NCBI GenBank assembly: GCA_047936785.1
Contig: CP176394.1
Length of the DNA: 64,000 nucleotides
Reading direction: 5' to 3' (one strand)
Origin: Acidaminobacterium chupaoyuni
GTDB lineage: Bacteria > Bacillota > Clostridia > Oscillospirales > Butyricicoccaceae
Numbering within the stretch: the first letter of the stretch is position 1; each line of letters opens with the position of its first letter. A program made the position numbers and the translations under genes. A model generated the notes under the pieces. The model was not told where the DNA came from. It saw nothing but the letters and a program-made list of their open reading frames with translations, and did no database searches. This document shows, piece after piece, positions 16,626-25,766 of this stretch.

Positions 16626-17993
16626 TTAAAAAATAACGGCTGCGCCCGGCTGCCCGGTTTGGCGGCGCCACCATGCCAGCGCGTTTTCCCGCAGAGCGGG
16701 GGGGCTGTTCCGGGCGGGGTCTTCCAGCGCCTGTTCCAAAAGCGCCTGTTTGGCCCGGCCGATCTCTTTCTGGGGGATGCCCAGCGCCATCAGTTCCCGC
16801 CCCGTGATATTCAGCTGATCGATGCGGCAGCAATCCTTCCGCGCCAGCGCCTGTTCCATGCGCCGCCGCAGATCTTCGGCGAACTGTGTATCCGACCGGG
16901 CGGATTTGGCGCGGCTGTCCGCTTCCTGCAGGTCGAGAAAGCGCCGCATCTGCTCTTCGCCCAAAAAGCCCAGCCAGCGGCGCACCTGCGCATCGCTGGG
17001 CGGGATATCTTCATCATGCCAGCGCACCAGCTGCACCACCTGCTCCCGCCGGCGGCGGCTCATTTTCAGGCGGCGGCAGATCTCATCGGCCAGCAAAGCG
17101 CCCCGGGGCGCATGGCCTTTAAAATGGCCGTGGCCGAAACGATCCATCGTCAGCATCTGCGGTTTGCCGCAATCATGCAGCAGCGCCGCCATGCGGGTAA
17201 CGGGTTCCTGCGGCGCGCCCGCGATGACCCGCAGCGTGTGGCCCCACACATCATAAATATGATAAAGGCTGTGCTGGGGAAAGCCCATCATCGGCGCAAG
17301 CTCGGGCAGCGCCTCGGCCACCACATCGGCGAATTCCGTCATCACGGCCACGGGATGCTCGCCCAAAATCATGCGCCAGATCTCTTCGCAGATCCGCTCG
17401 GCCGAAATCTGCTTCAAAAGCCCTTTTGTTTCGTGGATGGCCGCCGCCGTTTCACCTTCGATGCGGTAACCCATCTGCGAAGCAAAGCGCATGCCGCGCA
17501 AAATGCGCAGCGCGTCTTCTTCAAAGCGCTGCCGCGGCCGGCCCACGGCCCGCAGCAGACCGCTTTTCAAATCCTGCCGGCCGCCAAAGGGGTCGCAGAT
17601 CTCTTCGCCGGGCCGCCACGCCATGGCGTTGATGGTGAAATCACGCCGGGCCAGATCTTCCGCGATCTCTTCGGTGGGGGAAACGGCGTTTGGCCTGCGC
17701 CCATCCCGATAATCGCCCTCGACCCTCAGGCGGGTGATCTCGATGGACATCCCGCCGTAAAGCACCGTCACCGTGCCGAATCTCAGGCCCGTTTCCACCA
17801 CTCGCGCATCCGGAAGAAGCTCCGCCAGTTTTTGCGGCGGGGCGTTGGATGCCAGGTCAAAATCGTGAGGCGGTTTTCCGCGCAGCAGGTCGCGCAGGCT
17901 TCCGCCCACCACCCATGCGCGAAACCCCTTCCGCTCCAGCTGTTCCATGACCTCCAGAACAGGCCGGGGGATCCAGTCGCCCGGTCTATTCAT
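16626..17993 (-). CDS. cca: CCA-adding tRNA nucleotidyltransferase (HD-domain type)
   Basis: This enzyme adds or repairs the 3' CCA of tRNAs. It is a class II nucleotidyltransferase with AWVVGGSLRDLLRGKPPHDFDLA (GGSLRD and DFD metal residues), RRDFTINAMAW and EDALRILRGMRFAS. A C-terminal HD domain follows (AALLHDCGKPQM ... LVRWHDEDI). The length of 455 is normal for the HD-bearing form. It overlaps the upstream radical SAM gene by 8 bases and is translated from an ATG at 17993 inside it, so the two are coupled. Confidence 0.93.
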   Translation of the reverse strand: MNRPGDWIPRPVLEVMEQLERKGFRAWVVGGSLRDLLRGKPPHDFDLASNAPPQKLAELLPDARVVETGLRFGTVTVLYGGMSIEITRLRVEGDYRDGRRPNAVSPTEEIAEDLARRDFTINAMAWRPGEEICDPFGGRQDLKSGLLRAVGRPRQRFEEDALRILRGMRFASQMGYRIEGETAAAIHETKGLLKQISAERICEEIWRMILGEHPVAVMTEFADVVAEALPELAPMMGFPQHSLYHIYDVWGHTLRVIAGAPQEPVTRMAALLHDCGKPQMLTMDRFGHGHFKGHAPRGALLADEICRRLKMSRRRREQVVQLVRWHDEDIPPSDAQVRRWLGFLGEEQMRRFLDLQEADSRAKSARSDTQFAEDLRRRMEQALARKDCCRIDQLNITGRELMALGIPQKEIGRAKQALLEQALEDPARNSPPALRENALAWWRRQTGQPGAAVIF

Positions 17994-18879
17994 CCTTTTC
18001 CTCCGTCAGGCCGCTGCCGTCGAACTGCGGCACAAAAGCCTCGCTGGCCGCCGCCAGTTCCTGAAAATATCCCTGTGTGAAGCCCGCCCCGATCAGCCGT
18101 TCGCAGGCGCGCTCATATTCCCGCGGGCGCAGCGGCCGCGCGATCTCGGGGAATTCCGCCGCCCGGCCGGCGGGGAAATATTGCCCCATCAGGCTGATGG
18201 GCGTATCCGCCGCCACATGGTCTTTCAGCCAGTCGATCAAAAGATAGGTCTGCCGCAGGTTCCCGGGCATCACCAGATGGCGCAAAATCACGCCGCGGCG
18301 CATCATGCCGTTTTCATCGAACTGCGCGGGGGCTTTCCGCCCCAGCATCCACAGCACCGCGCGGGAAGCATAATCGAAATAATCTCCCGCGCCGCTGTAT
18401 TTTTTGCTGATCTCGGGGCTGACATATTTCAGATCGGGCAGGTAGATATCGATATAAGGGTCGATGCGTTCCAGCGTTTCCACCCGCTCATAGCCGCTCG
18501 TGTTATAAACTATTGGTATATTCGGTTTGTAAATATCCAGTGCGTTTATAATTTCTTCCACATAAGGCGTGGGGCTGACCAAATTGATGTTATGGGCCCC
18601 CTGTGCTTCCAGCCGGCGAAAGATCTCGGCCAGCCGCTTTGCAGAAATCGCCTGCCCCTGCGTTTCGTGGGAAACTGCGTAATTCTGGCAAAACACGCAG
18701 CCCAGCGGGCATCCGCTGAAAAAAACGGCGCCGCTGCCGCCGACGCCGCTGATGCAGGGCTCTTCCCAAAAATGCAGGCCGGCCCGCGCGGCTTTCAAGG
18801 CGCCGTCTGCGCCGCAGACCCCCCGGGCACCCTCTTCTCTTTTTGCGCCGCAGCGGCGCGGGCAAAGCATACAGCTCAT
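17986..18879 (-). CDS. radical SAM protein, PflA-like (PflX/TM1552 type)
   Basis: The N-terminal CMLCPRRCG plus GVCGADG forms a cysteine-rich segment. The radical SAM motif follows in GCPLGCVFCQN (CxxxCxxC), along with NLVSPTPY and VYNTSGYE. This matches the PflA-related 'PflX' proteins of unknown substrate that are widespread in anaerobes. I chose the ATG at 18879 (AAAGGGG 7 bases upstream) over a TTG at 18897. It overlaps cca by 8 bases. Confidence 0.85.
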   Translation of the reverse strand: MSCMLCPRRCGAKREEGARGVCGADGALKAARAGLHFWEEPCISGVGGSGAVFFSGCPLGCVFCQNYAVSHETQGQAISAKRLAEIFRRLEAQGAHNINLVSPTPYVEEIINALDIYKPNIPIVYNTSGYERVETLERIDPYIDIYLPDLKYVSPEISKKYSGAGDYFDYASRAVLWMLGRKAPAQFDENGMMRRGVILRHLVMPGNLRQTYLLIDWLKDHVAADTPISLMGQYFPAGRAAEFPEIARPLRPREYERACERLIGAGFTQGYFQELAAASEAFVPQFDGSGLTEEKDE

Positions 18880-18942
18880 CTTCCTGCCCCTTTCCAAATG
18901 GCTTTGCTTTCAGCATACCACAGACAGGCGCAATTTTCCACG

Positions 18943-19134
18943 CTATTCGGCCTTTCGGCGGGGCTGTTTTTCATAAAAATCCTGTCGCCGCAGATAGATC
19001 ACATTTTCTTTGGGCGGCTGCCGTTTTTCTTCGTTTTCTTCTCTCTTCATGCGGCAAAGGTCGCAGATGCCGCTGAAGATCGTGGCCATGCCCAGCAGCA
19101 GGCAAATCGTTGTCATCCCCTGTAACGCTTCCAT
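18943..19134 (-). CDS. small single-pass membrane protein, unknown
   Basis: The frame codes 63 residues: one hydrophobic helix at ~8-27 (MTTICLLLGMATIFSGICDL) and a charged tail (RMKREENEEKRQPP). The ATG at 19134 follows AAAGGAGAACAGG. It lies 63 bases upstream of the radical SAM gene on the same strand. I do not recognise the family. Confidence 0.6.
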   Translation of the reverse strand: MEALQGMTTICLLLGMATIFSGICDLCRMKREENEEKRQPPKENVIYLRRQDFYEKQPRRKAE

Positions 19135-19378
19135 CCTGTTCTCCTTTCGGCGGCAAAGCCCGCCGCCTGTTCTGTTTATCACCGGCGGCGTTGGGGCGTC
19201 GGCCCTTTTTCCGCGTCTTTTTCATCGATGGCTTTATTATAATCGAACATTTGTACGAATAACAGGACTTATCTTGCTTTTTTGAAAAAATTTTTTCTTT
19301 TTTGGGGCCCGCCAAACAGGAAAAGAGCGTTTTTTGCGCCCGCGGTTGGGGAAGCCGGATGGTTTTTTTCAAAATCTC

Positions 19379-19407
19379 TTGCATTTTTTCCAAAGATATG
19401 ATATCAT
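19379..19407 (+). promoter_or_regulatory. promoter of secG
   Basis: TTGCAT (19379-19384), 17 bases and TATCAT (19402-19407), about 70 bases before the secG ATG. Confidence 0.7.
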
Positions 19408-19475
19408 ACACAATGCGTCGGAACAGGTTGGTGCTTCCCCGCAGAATGAATGATAATAAGCCGGAGGTTTTTAAT

Positions 19476-19715
19476 ATGAGTGAGACTGTGCGTTTGATCC
19501 TGACAATTATCCAAGTGATTATTTCGGTGCTTCTGGTGCTGACGGTAATTTTCCAATCCGGCAAGCAGGCAGGCATGAGCGGCTCGATCGATGGCGCTGC
19601 CGATACTTTCTTCGGCAAAAACAAAGCGCGTTCGCTGGATGCAAAACTTGAAAAAATGACCACCGTCGTGGCAATTTGCTTCATTGTTTTGACCTTTGTG
19701 CTGACCATCCTTTAA
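19476..19715 (+). CDS. secG: preprotein translocase subunit SecG
   Basis: This 79-residue protein has two membrane helices (residues ~5-25 and ~58-78) joined by the conserved loop VIFQSGKQAGMSGSIDGAAD. SecG assists SecYE/SecA protein export. The ATG at 19476 follows GGAGG. It has its own promoter and an intrinsic terminator 16 bases after the stop, so it is a single-gene unit. Confidence 0.95.
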   Translation: MSETVRLILTIIQVIISVLLVLTVIFQSGKQAGMSGSIDGAADTFFGKNKARSLDAKLEKMTTVVAICFIVLTFVLTIL

Positions 19716-19730
19716 TTTTATCGCTGATAA

Positions 19731-19759
19731 GCCGCAGAACGCTGTTCTGCGGCTTTTTT
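19731..19759 (+). terminator. secG terminator
   Basis: GCCGCAGAAC (19731-19740) pairs with GTTCTGCGGC (19744-19753), followed by TTTTTT. Confidence 0.92.
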
Positions 19760-19850
19760 ATATTCTTCCGCGGCCCGTTCTCCGCCCGGCCTGTTCTGCT
19801 CGCAGCTCGGGGCGCCGCGAAACACCATTTCTCAAAAAGAAGGCGTTCCG

Positions 19851-21275
19851 ATGAAAATATGGCGGTTTTTCAAAGGGGCTGTGGCCCTTTATTTGATTTA
19901 TGCGCTGGTGGGCGCCGCGCTGCTGCCGGCGCTGCCGAAAAAAGTTTCTGAAAAAACGAAAAAAGAGTTCTCGATGGATCATTATCTGGGCAAGGGGCAG
20001 GGGCCCGACCGTGTTCTTTTGGTGGAAGACCCCGCCCGCGGCTTCGATATCCGCATTGCTTTGATCAGCGAAGCCAAAAAAACGCTGGATATTTCCACCC
20101 ACTGTGTGGAATGGGGCACCACGGCGGAATATTTTTTCGCCGCGCTGCTGGATGCAGCCGACCGCGGCGTGCAGATCCGCATGGTCAACGACGGCATGAT
20201 CGGCGGCATGCGCGGCCAAAAAGACATTCTCTATGCGCTGGCGCAGCATCCGAACATCACCTATTATGAATATAACCCGCTGGATCCTTTGCGGCCCGAC
20301 ACCTGGAACCAGCGCCTGCATGATAAATATCTGCTTTGCGACGACCGGCTTTTGCTGCTTGGCGGGCGCAATATCGGCGATAAATATTTCAACAGCTTCG
20401 GGTTTCAGGGCGCGGTTTCCAACGACCGCGATGTGCTTGTCTATTGCCCCGGCAGCTCGAAAGAAAGCGTCCTGCCGCAGGTGCGCGATTATATGGATTC
20501 CGTGCTGGCTCAGCCCTGCACGAACCCCGCGGTGAAAAAGCCGCTCAGCGCCAAACAGGCCCGGCTGGCTTCCGCCGCGCGGGGCCGCCTGGCCGATGCC
20601 CTCGCCGCCCTTCGCGGGCTGCGCCCCGAGCTGTTTGAAAACGCCGCCGATTGGGCCGCCGTCACGGTGCCCACGGCCAAAGTCACGCTGGTGGCGAACC
20701 CCACCGCCCCCACGAAAAAAGAACCCGTGATCGGTTATGTGATGGCCCGCTTGGCGCAAAACGCCCGCCGCTCCGTAACGCTTCAAAGCCCCTATACCGT
20801 GGCCCATGCGCCCATGCGCAAAGTGTTCACCCGGGTGGCCGGCCAAATCGATGATTTCACTTTGCTGACCAATTCGCTGGCTTCCACCCCCAACCTGCCC
20901 GCCTTTTCCAATTATCTGAGCACCCGCGGGAAGCTTCTTGAAACGGGCGTGACCATCAAAGAATATCAGGGCACCGATTCCATCCATGCCAAAGCCTTTT
21001 TGATGGATGAACGCCTTTGCGGCGTGGGCAGCATGAATCTGGATGAACGCAGCCTGTATCTCGACACCGAAACCATGCTCATCATCGACAGCACCGATTT
21101 TTACCTTCAGCTTTCTCAGGCGGTGGGCGAGATCGAGGCCCGTTCGCTGACGGTGGATCAAAGCCGGGGCTATCTGCCCGCCGAAGATGCGCGGCCCCAA
21201 AAGGTTTCCGTTTTGAAGGCTTTTCTGTTTTATACGGCCGCGTTTCTCACCCGCCCGCTGGGTTATCTGATCTGA
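19851..21275 (+). CDS. phospholipase D / cardiolipin synthase-like protein
   Basis: This 474-residue protein has an N-terminal membrane helix (residues ~8-26) and two HKD motifs, LHDKYLLCDD (~160) and IHAKAFLMDE (~380), followed by GVGSMNLDERS. These define the phospholipase D superfamily; membrane anchoring and spacing fit cardiolipin synthase-like transferases, although true synthases usually have two helices. It could also be a phosphodiesterase of other lipids. AAGAAGG precedes the ATG. It stands alone after the secG terminator. Confidence 0.85.
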   Translation: MKIWRFFKGAVALYLIYALVGAALLPALPKKVSEKTKKEFSMDHYLGKGQGPDRVLLVEDPARGFDIRIALISEAKKTLDISTHCVEWGTTAEYFFAALLDAADRGVQIRMVNDGMIGGMRGQKDILYALAQHPNITYYEYNPLDPLRPDTWNQRLHDKYLLCDDRLLLLGGRNIGDKYFNSFGFQGAVSNDRDVLVYCPGSSKESVLPQVRDYMDSVLAQPCTNPAVKKPLSAKQARLASAARGRLADALAALRGLRPELFENAADWAAVTVPTAKVTLVANPTAPTKKEPVIGYVMARLAQNARRSVTLQSPYTVAHAPMRKVFTRVAGQIDDFTLLTNSLASTPNLPAFSNYLSTRGKLLETGVTIKEYQGTDSIHAKAFLMDERLCGVGSMNLDERSLYLDTETMLIIDSTDFYLQLSQAVGEIEARSLTVDQSRGYLPAEDARPQKVSVLKAFLFYTAAFLTRPLGYLI

Positions 21276-21385
21276 GCGCCGCGTTTTATGAACTATCCGC
21301 GTTTTTGAAAGCCAAACGCCCGTCTGCCTCCCCCGAATTCTCGGCAGGCGGCGTTCGTTTTTTGCACCGCCATAAAAAAGGCCGC

Positions 21386-21419
21386 AAAAAGACCGCCCCG
21401 AAAATTCGGGGCGGTCTTT
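21386..21419 (-). terminator. terminator of the rubrerythrin operon
   Basis: A 15-bp GC-rich stem (21388-21402 with 21405-21419) is followed on the minus strand by a U run, 37 bases after the rubrerythrin stop. Confidence 0.9.
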
Positions 21420-21455
21420 GCTTCAACAATTGTGTTTTTGATGGAATGCGGAAGA

Positions 21456-21995
21456 TTAATAATTTTCGGCCTTGATCTCAAAATAAGCCTGGGGATGAGA
21501 ACATACAGGGCAGACCTCGGGGGCCTTGTCGCCATAATGGATATGACCGCAGTTGGCGCATTTCCAGGCGATCTTTTCGCTTCTGGCGAATACTTTGCCG
21601 TTTTCCACATTATCCAGCAGCTTGCGATATCTTTCTTCGTGGCTCTTTTCCACTTTGGCAACGCCGTCAAACAGGAAAGCGATATGGTCAAAGCCTTCTT
21701 CTCTGGCTTCTTTTGCGAACTGGGCATACATATCTGTCCATTCATAATTTTCGCCGTTTGCGGCGTCGGCCAGATTTGCGGCGGTGTTGGGCACTTTGCC
21801 GTCATGCAGCAGCTTGAACCACAGCTTGGCGTGTTCTTTTTCGTTGCCGGCTGTTTCGGTGAAGAAATCGCCGATCTGGTTCATGCCTTCTTTTTTCGCG
21901 GCGGAAGCATAATAGCCATATTTTGTATAAGCCTGAGATTCGCCCGCGAAAGCGGCCATCAAATTCTTTTCTGTTTTAGAGCCTTTCAGTTCCAT
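21456..21995 (-). CDS. rbr: rubrerythrin
   Basis: Rubrerythrin reduces hydrogen peroxide in anaerobes using a di-iron site fed by a rubredoxin-like centre. The four-helix part carries the iron ligands FAGESQAYTKY, GNEKEHAK and EKSHEERYRKLL. The C terminus holds the rubredoxin-like CANCGHIH and CPVCSHPQAYFE. I prefer the ATG at 21995 (9 bases after AGGAGG) over the ATG at 22004, which touches the ribosome site. It is the third gene of a fur-like, rubredoxin, rubrerythrin operon, so electrons probably come from the co-transcribed rubredoxin. Confidence 0.95.
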   Translation of the reverse strand: MELKGSKTEKNLMAAFAGESQAYTKYGYYASAAKKEGMNQIGDFFTETAGNEKEHAKLWFKLLHDGKVPNTAANLADAANGENYEWTDMYAQFAKEAREEGFDHIAFLFDGVAKVEKSHEERYRKLLDNVENGKVFARSEKIAWKCANCGHIHYGDKAPEVCPVCSHPQAYFEIKAENY

Positions 21996-22046
21996 TGTCG
22001 TCATCCTCCTAAAATTTATTTTTAAAATTTGCCGATGCGGCCCGGG

Positions 22047-22208
22047 TTATGCCTGTTCTTCAAACAGTTCTTTGCCGACCTGGCAGAGGGGGCAAACAAA
22101 ATCGGCGGGAACATCTTCCCACTTTGTGCCGGGTGCTACGCCCGATTCCGGTGCGCCGGCTTCTTCATCATAAACATAACCGCAGACTGTGCATACATAT
22201 TTCTTCAT
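22047..22208 (-). CDS. rubredoxin
   Basis: This 53-residue one-iron electron carrier has the two ligand pairs CTVCGY and CPLCQVGK and the family signature GTKWEDVPADFVCP. The start is the ATG at 22208, which overlaps the stop of the upstream Fur-family gene (ATGA). It likely donates electrons to the rubrerythrin encoded next. Confidence 0.96.
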   Translation of the reverse strand: MKKYVCTVCGYVYDEEAGAPESGVAPGTKWEDVPADFVCPLCQVGKELFEEQA

Positions 22209-22597
22209 TTTGAGTTCCTCTCTTTCTTGCAATCGGGGCATTCGCCCTCAAAAATAATTTCATGGCCCCGGCAATCCCAGCCGGTGGCTTTACGCGCCTG
22301 CTCATCGGCTTCGGCGTGATAGGGGATCTGGACATCTTCCAGTTTTCCGCAGCGGATGCAGCGGATGTGGTAATGAGGCGCCAGTGTAAAATCGAAGCGA
22401 TCGGAAGTATTGGGCAGCGGCACGCGGCGAATTTTCCCTTCCTGTGCCAAACACCCCAGATTACGGTAAACGGTGCCTCGGCTGACCTTTGGGTTGCGCG
22501 TGGTCACCCAGGCATAAATATCTTCTGCCGTGGGATGGTTTTTCAATTGGCATACCGCTTCATATACAAGCGCTCTCTGCACGGTATTACGAACCAT
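22205..22597 (-). CDS. Fur-family regulator, PerR-like
   Basis: This 130-residue repressor has a winged helix (HPTAEDIYAWV, VSRGTVYRNLGCLA) and the metal region HYHIRCIRCGKLEDV, with a second CxxC (CPDCKK) near the end for structural zinc. Linkage to rubredoxin and rubrerythrin argues for PerR-type peroxide sensing rather than iron uptake control. The ATG at 22597 follows GAAAGGAG; the longer frame upstream runs through the promoter. It should autoregulate the operon; a 7-1-7 palindrome lies ~150 bp upstream. Confidence 0.9.
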   Translation of the reverse strand: MVRNTVQRALVYEAVCQLKNHPTAEDIYAWVTTRNPKVSRGTVYRNLGCLAQEGKIRRVPLPNTSDRFDFTLAPHYHIRCIRCGKLEDVQIPYHAEADEQARKATGWDCRGHEIIFEGECPDCKKERNSK

Positions 22598-22632
22598 AGC
22601 CGAACTCCTTTCAGTAATCTTTCCTATTAAGA

Positions 22633-22661
22633 TCATAGCGCGGTCACAGGAAAATGTCAAC
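22633..22661 (-). promoter_or_regulatory. promoter of the fur-like/rubredoxin/rubrerythrin operon
   Basis: On the minus strand TTGACA (22661-22656), 17 bases and TATGAT (22638-22633), 35 bases before the regulator's ATG. Confidence 0.88.
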
Positions 22662-22745
22662 CGTTTTCGTAAAAATTTTAAAGCGTGACTCACAATTTTT
22701 CGCGGCCGCTTTTGTGTGGTTTTCCCAGTTTCGCCTTTATTTTTA

Positions 22746-22760
22746 GTCCAATGATTGGAC
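22746..22760. promoter_or_regulatory. 7-1-7 palindromic operator
   Basis: GTCCAATGATTGGAC is a perfect 7-1-7 inverted repeat with the AATnATT core typical of Fur/PerR boxes but different flanks. It lies 10 bases upstream of the -35 box of the first MFS gene and ~85 bases upstream of the divergent fur-like promoter. Confidence 0.6.
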
Positions 22761-22770
22761 AAATCCCCGC

Positions 22771-22799
22771 TTGTGATTTTTCCTATCCTTCTATACAAT
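22771..22799 (+). promoter_or_regulatory. promoter of the first MFS gene
   Basis: TTGTGA (22771-22776), 17 bases and TACAAT (22794-22799). Confidence 0.6.
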
Positions 22800-22915
22800 G
22801 AAAGAACAAGCGGAACCGGGCGGAGCAAGATCGCTTTCTTTGATTATTCTGCCTTATTTTTATGATAAAACAAGCGATTTATTTTAAATTTTTTATGAAA
22901 CCGAGGGCATCGTTT

Positions 22916-24148
22916 ATGAAAACGGAAACGAAAAAGGTTTTTTACGGGTGGTATATCGTGGCGGCCTGCTTCATCCTTTCCGCCATGACCTATGGCGCCA
23001 TCAATAACTGCATGGGCGTTTTCATCAAACCCGTCTGCGCCGATATGGGCTATAGCCGCAGCGCCTTCGGCCTTGTTTCCACCATCATGTCTGGCTCGCT
23101 GATGATCATGTCGCTGCTCAGCGGCAAGCTTTTCCGCCATCTGGATGTGACGAAGACCCTGCGTTTCTGCGCCATCGTCATGGCGGCGGGCTATTTCAGC
23201 TTTTCGTTTGCGCGCTCGCTGCCGATGTTTTATCTTTCGGCGCTGGTCACGGGGCTTGCCGAAGGCACCATCACCACCGTGGCGCTTTCGATCCTCATTT
23301 CCAACTGGTTTCACCAAAAGCGCGGGCTGGCCTTCGGCATCGCCTTTATGGGCAGCGGCGTGGGCGGCATGATCTGCAACCCGCTGGCCAGCATGCTCAT
23401 TCAGAACATGGGCTGGCGCATGGCCTATCGCATTTTGGCTGTGACGGTGTTTGTTTTCGCCGTGCCCGTGGCGTTTTTGATTTTGCGCACGCGCCCCGAA
23501 CAAATGGATCTGACCGCCTATGGCGAAGAAAAGGATGCCGCCGCGCCGGTGGTTTCTCAGCAAAGCGGCATGATGGCCTGGGAAGCCATGCGCACGCCCG
23601 GCTTTTGGGTGCTTTGCCTTTGCTGCGCGCTGAACACCATTTGCAGCAGCGGCCTGATGCAGAACACCGCGCCCCATATCAGCGATGTGGGCTATTCCCC
23701 CACTTTCGCCGCTTCGGTGGCTTCGGCCAACATGGGCGCTCTGGCGCTGGGCAAGCTTTTGCTGGGCTGGCTTTATGATAAGCTGGGCGTCAAAAAAGCC
23801 ACCATCATTTCGCATCTCTTCGCCATCATCGGGTTATGCGGCGCGCTGCTGGCGCCCGCGCTGCCCGGCGTGGGGCTCATCGTTCTGGGCGTCAGCCTCG
23901 GCGGCGCTTTCGGCACGGTGGCCTATCCTCTGGTGGCCCAGGCGCAATATGGCAACCGCGATTACGGTTCCATCATGGGCGTGATGACGGCCTTTGCCAA
24001 TGTGGGCGGCATGCTGATCCCCATTCTGGTGGGCGGTTCGTTCGACCTGCTGGGCAGCTATAAGCCGGCGTTCACAGTGATGATCGGTCTGCTTTGCCTG
24101 ATGATCGGCGTCTATTGCTTTTTGTTCCGCACGAAAAAACCCGCATAG
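22916..24148 (+). CDS. OFA-family MFS transporter (copy 1)
   Basis: This 410-residue, 12-helix permease begins KKVFYGWYIVAACF, the hallmark of the oxalate/formate antiporter (OFA) group, and has NNCMGVFIKPVC, GIAFMGSGVGGM and APHISDVGYSPTFAASV. Members exchange or import small organic acids; the substrate here is not evident. The start is the ATG at 22916 rather than 22862, because the family motif begins directly after it. It has its own promoter and terminator and is closely related to the next two genes. Confidence 0.88.
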   Translation: MKTETKKVFYGWYIVAACFILSAMTYGAINNCMGVFIKPVCADMGYSRSAFGLVSTIMSGSLMIMSLLSGKLFRHLDVTKTLRFCAIVMAAGYFSFSFARSLPMFYLSALVTGLAEGTITTVALSILISNWFHQKRGLAFGIAFMGSGVGGMICNPLASMLIQNMGWRMAYRILAVTVFVFAVPVAFLILRTRPEQMDLTAYGEEKDAAAPVVSQQSGMMAWEAMRTPGFWVLCLCCALNTICSSGLMQNTAPHISDVGYSPTFAASVASANMGALALGKLLLGWLYDKLGVKKATIISHLFAIIGLCGALLAPALPGVGLIVLGVSLGGAFGTVAYPLVAQAQYGNRDYGSIMGVMTAFANVGGMLIPILVGGSFDLLGSYKPAFTVMIGLLCLMIGVYCFLFRTKKPA

Positions 24149-24180
24149 CTCCCTTTTGAGCTGCCGCGTTTCCTCTCTTC

Positions 24181-24210
24181 AAACTGCCGCCCCGCGCGGC
24201 AGTTTTTCTT
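24181..24210 (+). terminator. terminator after MFS copy 1
   Basis: AAACTGCCGC (24181-24190) pairs with GCGGCAGTTT (24196-24205), with a U-rich tail. Confidence 0.85.
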
Positions 24211-24306
24211 TTTGCGGCGATCGGCTGTTTTTGAAAATTTTCGGCTTTGGCCACATTCCACAAAAATCCATTGTGTTTTTTGTTTCGATACTTACCTTGT
24301 TTTCAC

Positions 24307-24335
24307 TTGACGGAAAACTGATTATCCTACACAAT
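24307..24335 (+). promoter_or_regulatory. probable promoter of MFS copies 2 and 3
   Basis: TTGACG (24307-24312), 17 bases and CACAAT (24330-24335). The -10 box is weak. The surrounding 24211-24511 gap holds nothing else I can support. Confidence 0.45.
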
Positions 24336-24511
24336 GTGTTTAGCGGCGTGTTTGGGCCTTTTTTTCATGGGCATAGAATCAAACCTTGGGTATTTTTCAT
24401 AGTAAAGGCTGTGATCATTGCCCCGGCATCAGGATTCTTTTTGGGCACCTCCGCATTTTTTGTCGCGCGGCGCGCTTTTTTCCGCCGGCGAACCTGAGAG
24501 GAAGTTGAACT

Positions 24512-25765
24512 ATGCAGCAAAAAGCACGCGGCCGCATTTTTTACGGATGGTATATCGTCGCCGCAAGTTTTCTCATTATGGCGGTGTCGGTGGGCATCGT
24601 CAACAACTGCGCCGGCGTTTATGTAAAGCCCGTCTGCGCCGAGCTTGGTTTCTCGCGCAAGGGCATGGCCGTCAACAGCACGATCTTTTCCGCCTGCGGC
24701 ATGATCGTGGCGCTTTCGGCGGGGCGCATCTATTCCCGCTTCGATGTGACAAAAGTCATGCGTTTCAGCGGCATCACCATGTCGCTGGGCTATTTCTGTT
24801 TTTCCTTCTGCCGCACACTGCCGATGTTCTATGGCGCGGCGTTCGTCACGGGCTTTTCAGAAGCCCTTTTGGTTTCCATCTCGCTTTCGATGCTTCTCAA
24901 CAACTGGTTCCATAAAAAGCGCGGAACCGCCATCGGCATCGCCTTCATGGGCAGCGGCGTGGGCGGCATGATCTGCAACACCGCCGCCGGCATCCTCATC
25001 CAGCAGACAGGGTGGCAGAACACCTATCGCGTTCTGGCGGCGGCCATGTTCGTGATCGTGGTTCCCTGCTGCTTTTTCATCATCCGCACCCGGCCCGCCG
25101 ATATGGGGCTTTTGGCCTATGGCGAAGATGAACAGCCCGAAAGCGGCGTTTCCGCCGCCCCGCTTCACGGCGAAGGCATGACGCTGGCCGAAGTCCAGCG
25201 CACCCCCAAGTTCTGGATGCTCTGCTTCTGCTCGATCTTTGTTTCCATCTGCACAGCGGGGCTGATGCATAATGTGGCGCCCCATATCAGCGATGTGGGC
25301 TATTCCCCCACCTTTGCCGCGGCCATTGCCTCGGCCTGCATGGGCGCGCTGGCCATCGGCAAAATGCTGCTGGGCTGGCTTTACGATCATCTCGGCCCCC
25401 GCCGGGCCACCTTTCTTTCCTGCGCCGCTTCGGTGATCGGGCTTTGCGGCGCGCTGATCGTTCCCATCAAGGCCGGCCTGGGCATGATGATGCTGGGCAC
25501 AGGGCTTGGCGGCGCTTTCGGTTCGGTGGCCACCCCCATCATCGCGCGCACCTTATATGGCGATAAAGAATTCGGCGCGGTTTTGGGCCGCATGAGCGCT
25601 TTCGGCAACGGCGGCGCCATGTTCGCCCCCATTCTGGTGGGTTCGGCCTATGATAGTTTCGGAACCTATAAACCCGCCTTTGCGGGGATGTTGGTGGCCA
25701 TGATCGCGGTAACGCTGATTTATCAGCGCGTGTTCGGGATGCGCCGCGAGAGGAGCACTGTTTAA
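24512..25765 (+). CDS. OFA-family MFS transporter (copy 2)
   Basis: A 417-residue, 12-helix transporter with RIFYGWYIVAASF, NNCAGVYVKPVC, GIAFMGSGVGGM and APHISDVGYSPTFAAAI, nearly matching copy 1 at these points. GAGGAAG precedes the ATG. It ends one base before copy 3 begins, so the two are one transcriptional unit. Specificity is unknown; retention of three copies suggests related but distinct substrates. Confidence 0.88.
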   Translation: MQQKARGRIFYGWYIVAASFLIMAVSVGIVNNCAGVYVKPVCAELGFSRKGMAVNSTIFSACGMIVALSAGRIYSRFDVTKVMRFSGITMSLGYFCFSFCRTLPMFYGAAFVTGFSEALLVSISLSMLLNNWFHKKRGTAIGIAFMGSGVGGMICNTAAGILIQQTGWQNTYRVLAAAMFVIVVPCCFFIIRTRPADMGLLAYGEDEQPESGVSAAPLHGEGMTLAEVQRTPKFWMLCFCSIFVSICTAGLMHNVAPHISDVGYSPTFAAAIASACMGALAIGKMLLGWLYDHLGPRRATFLSCAASVIGLCGALIVPIKAGLGMMMLGTGLGGAFGSVATPIIARTLYGDKEFGAVLGRMSAFGNGGAMFAPILVGSAYDSFGTYKPAFAGMLVAMIAVTLIYQRVFGMRRERSTV

Positions 25766-25766
25766 C

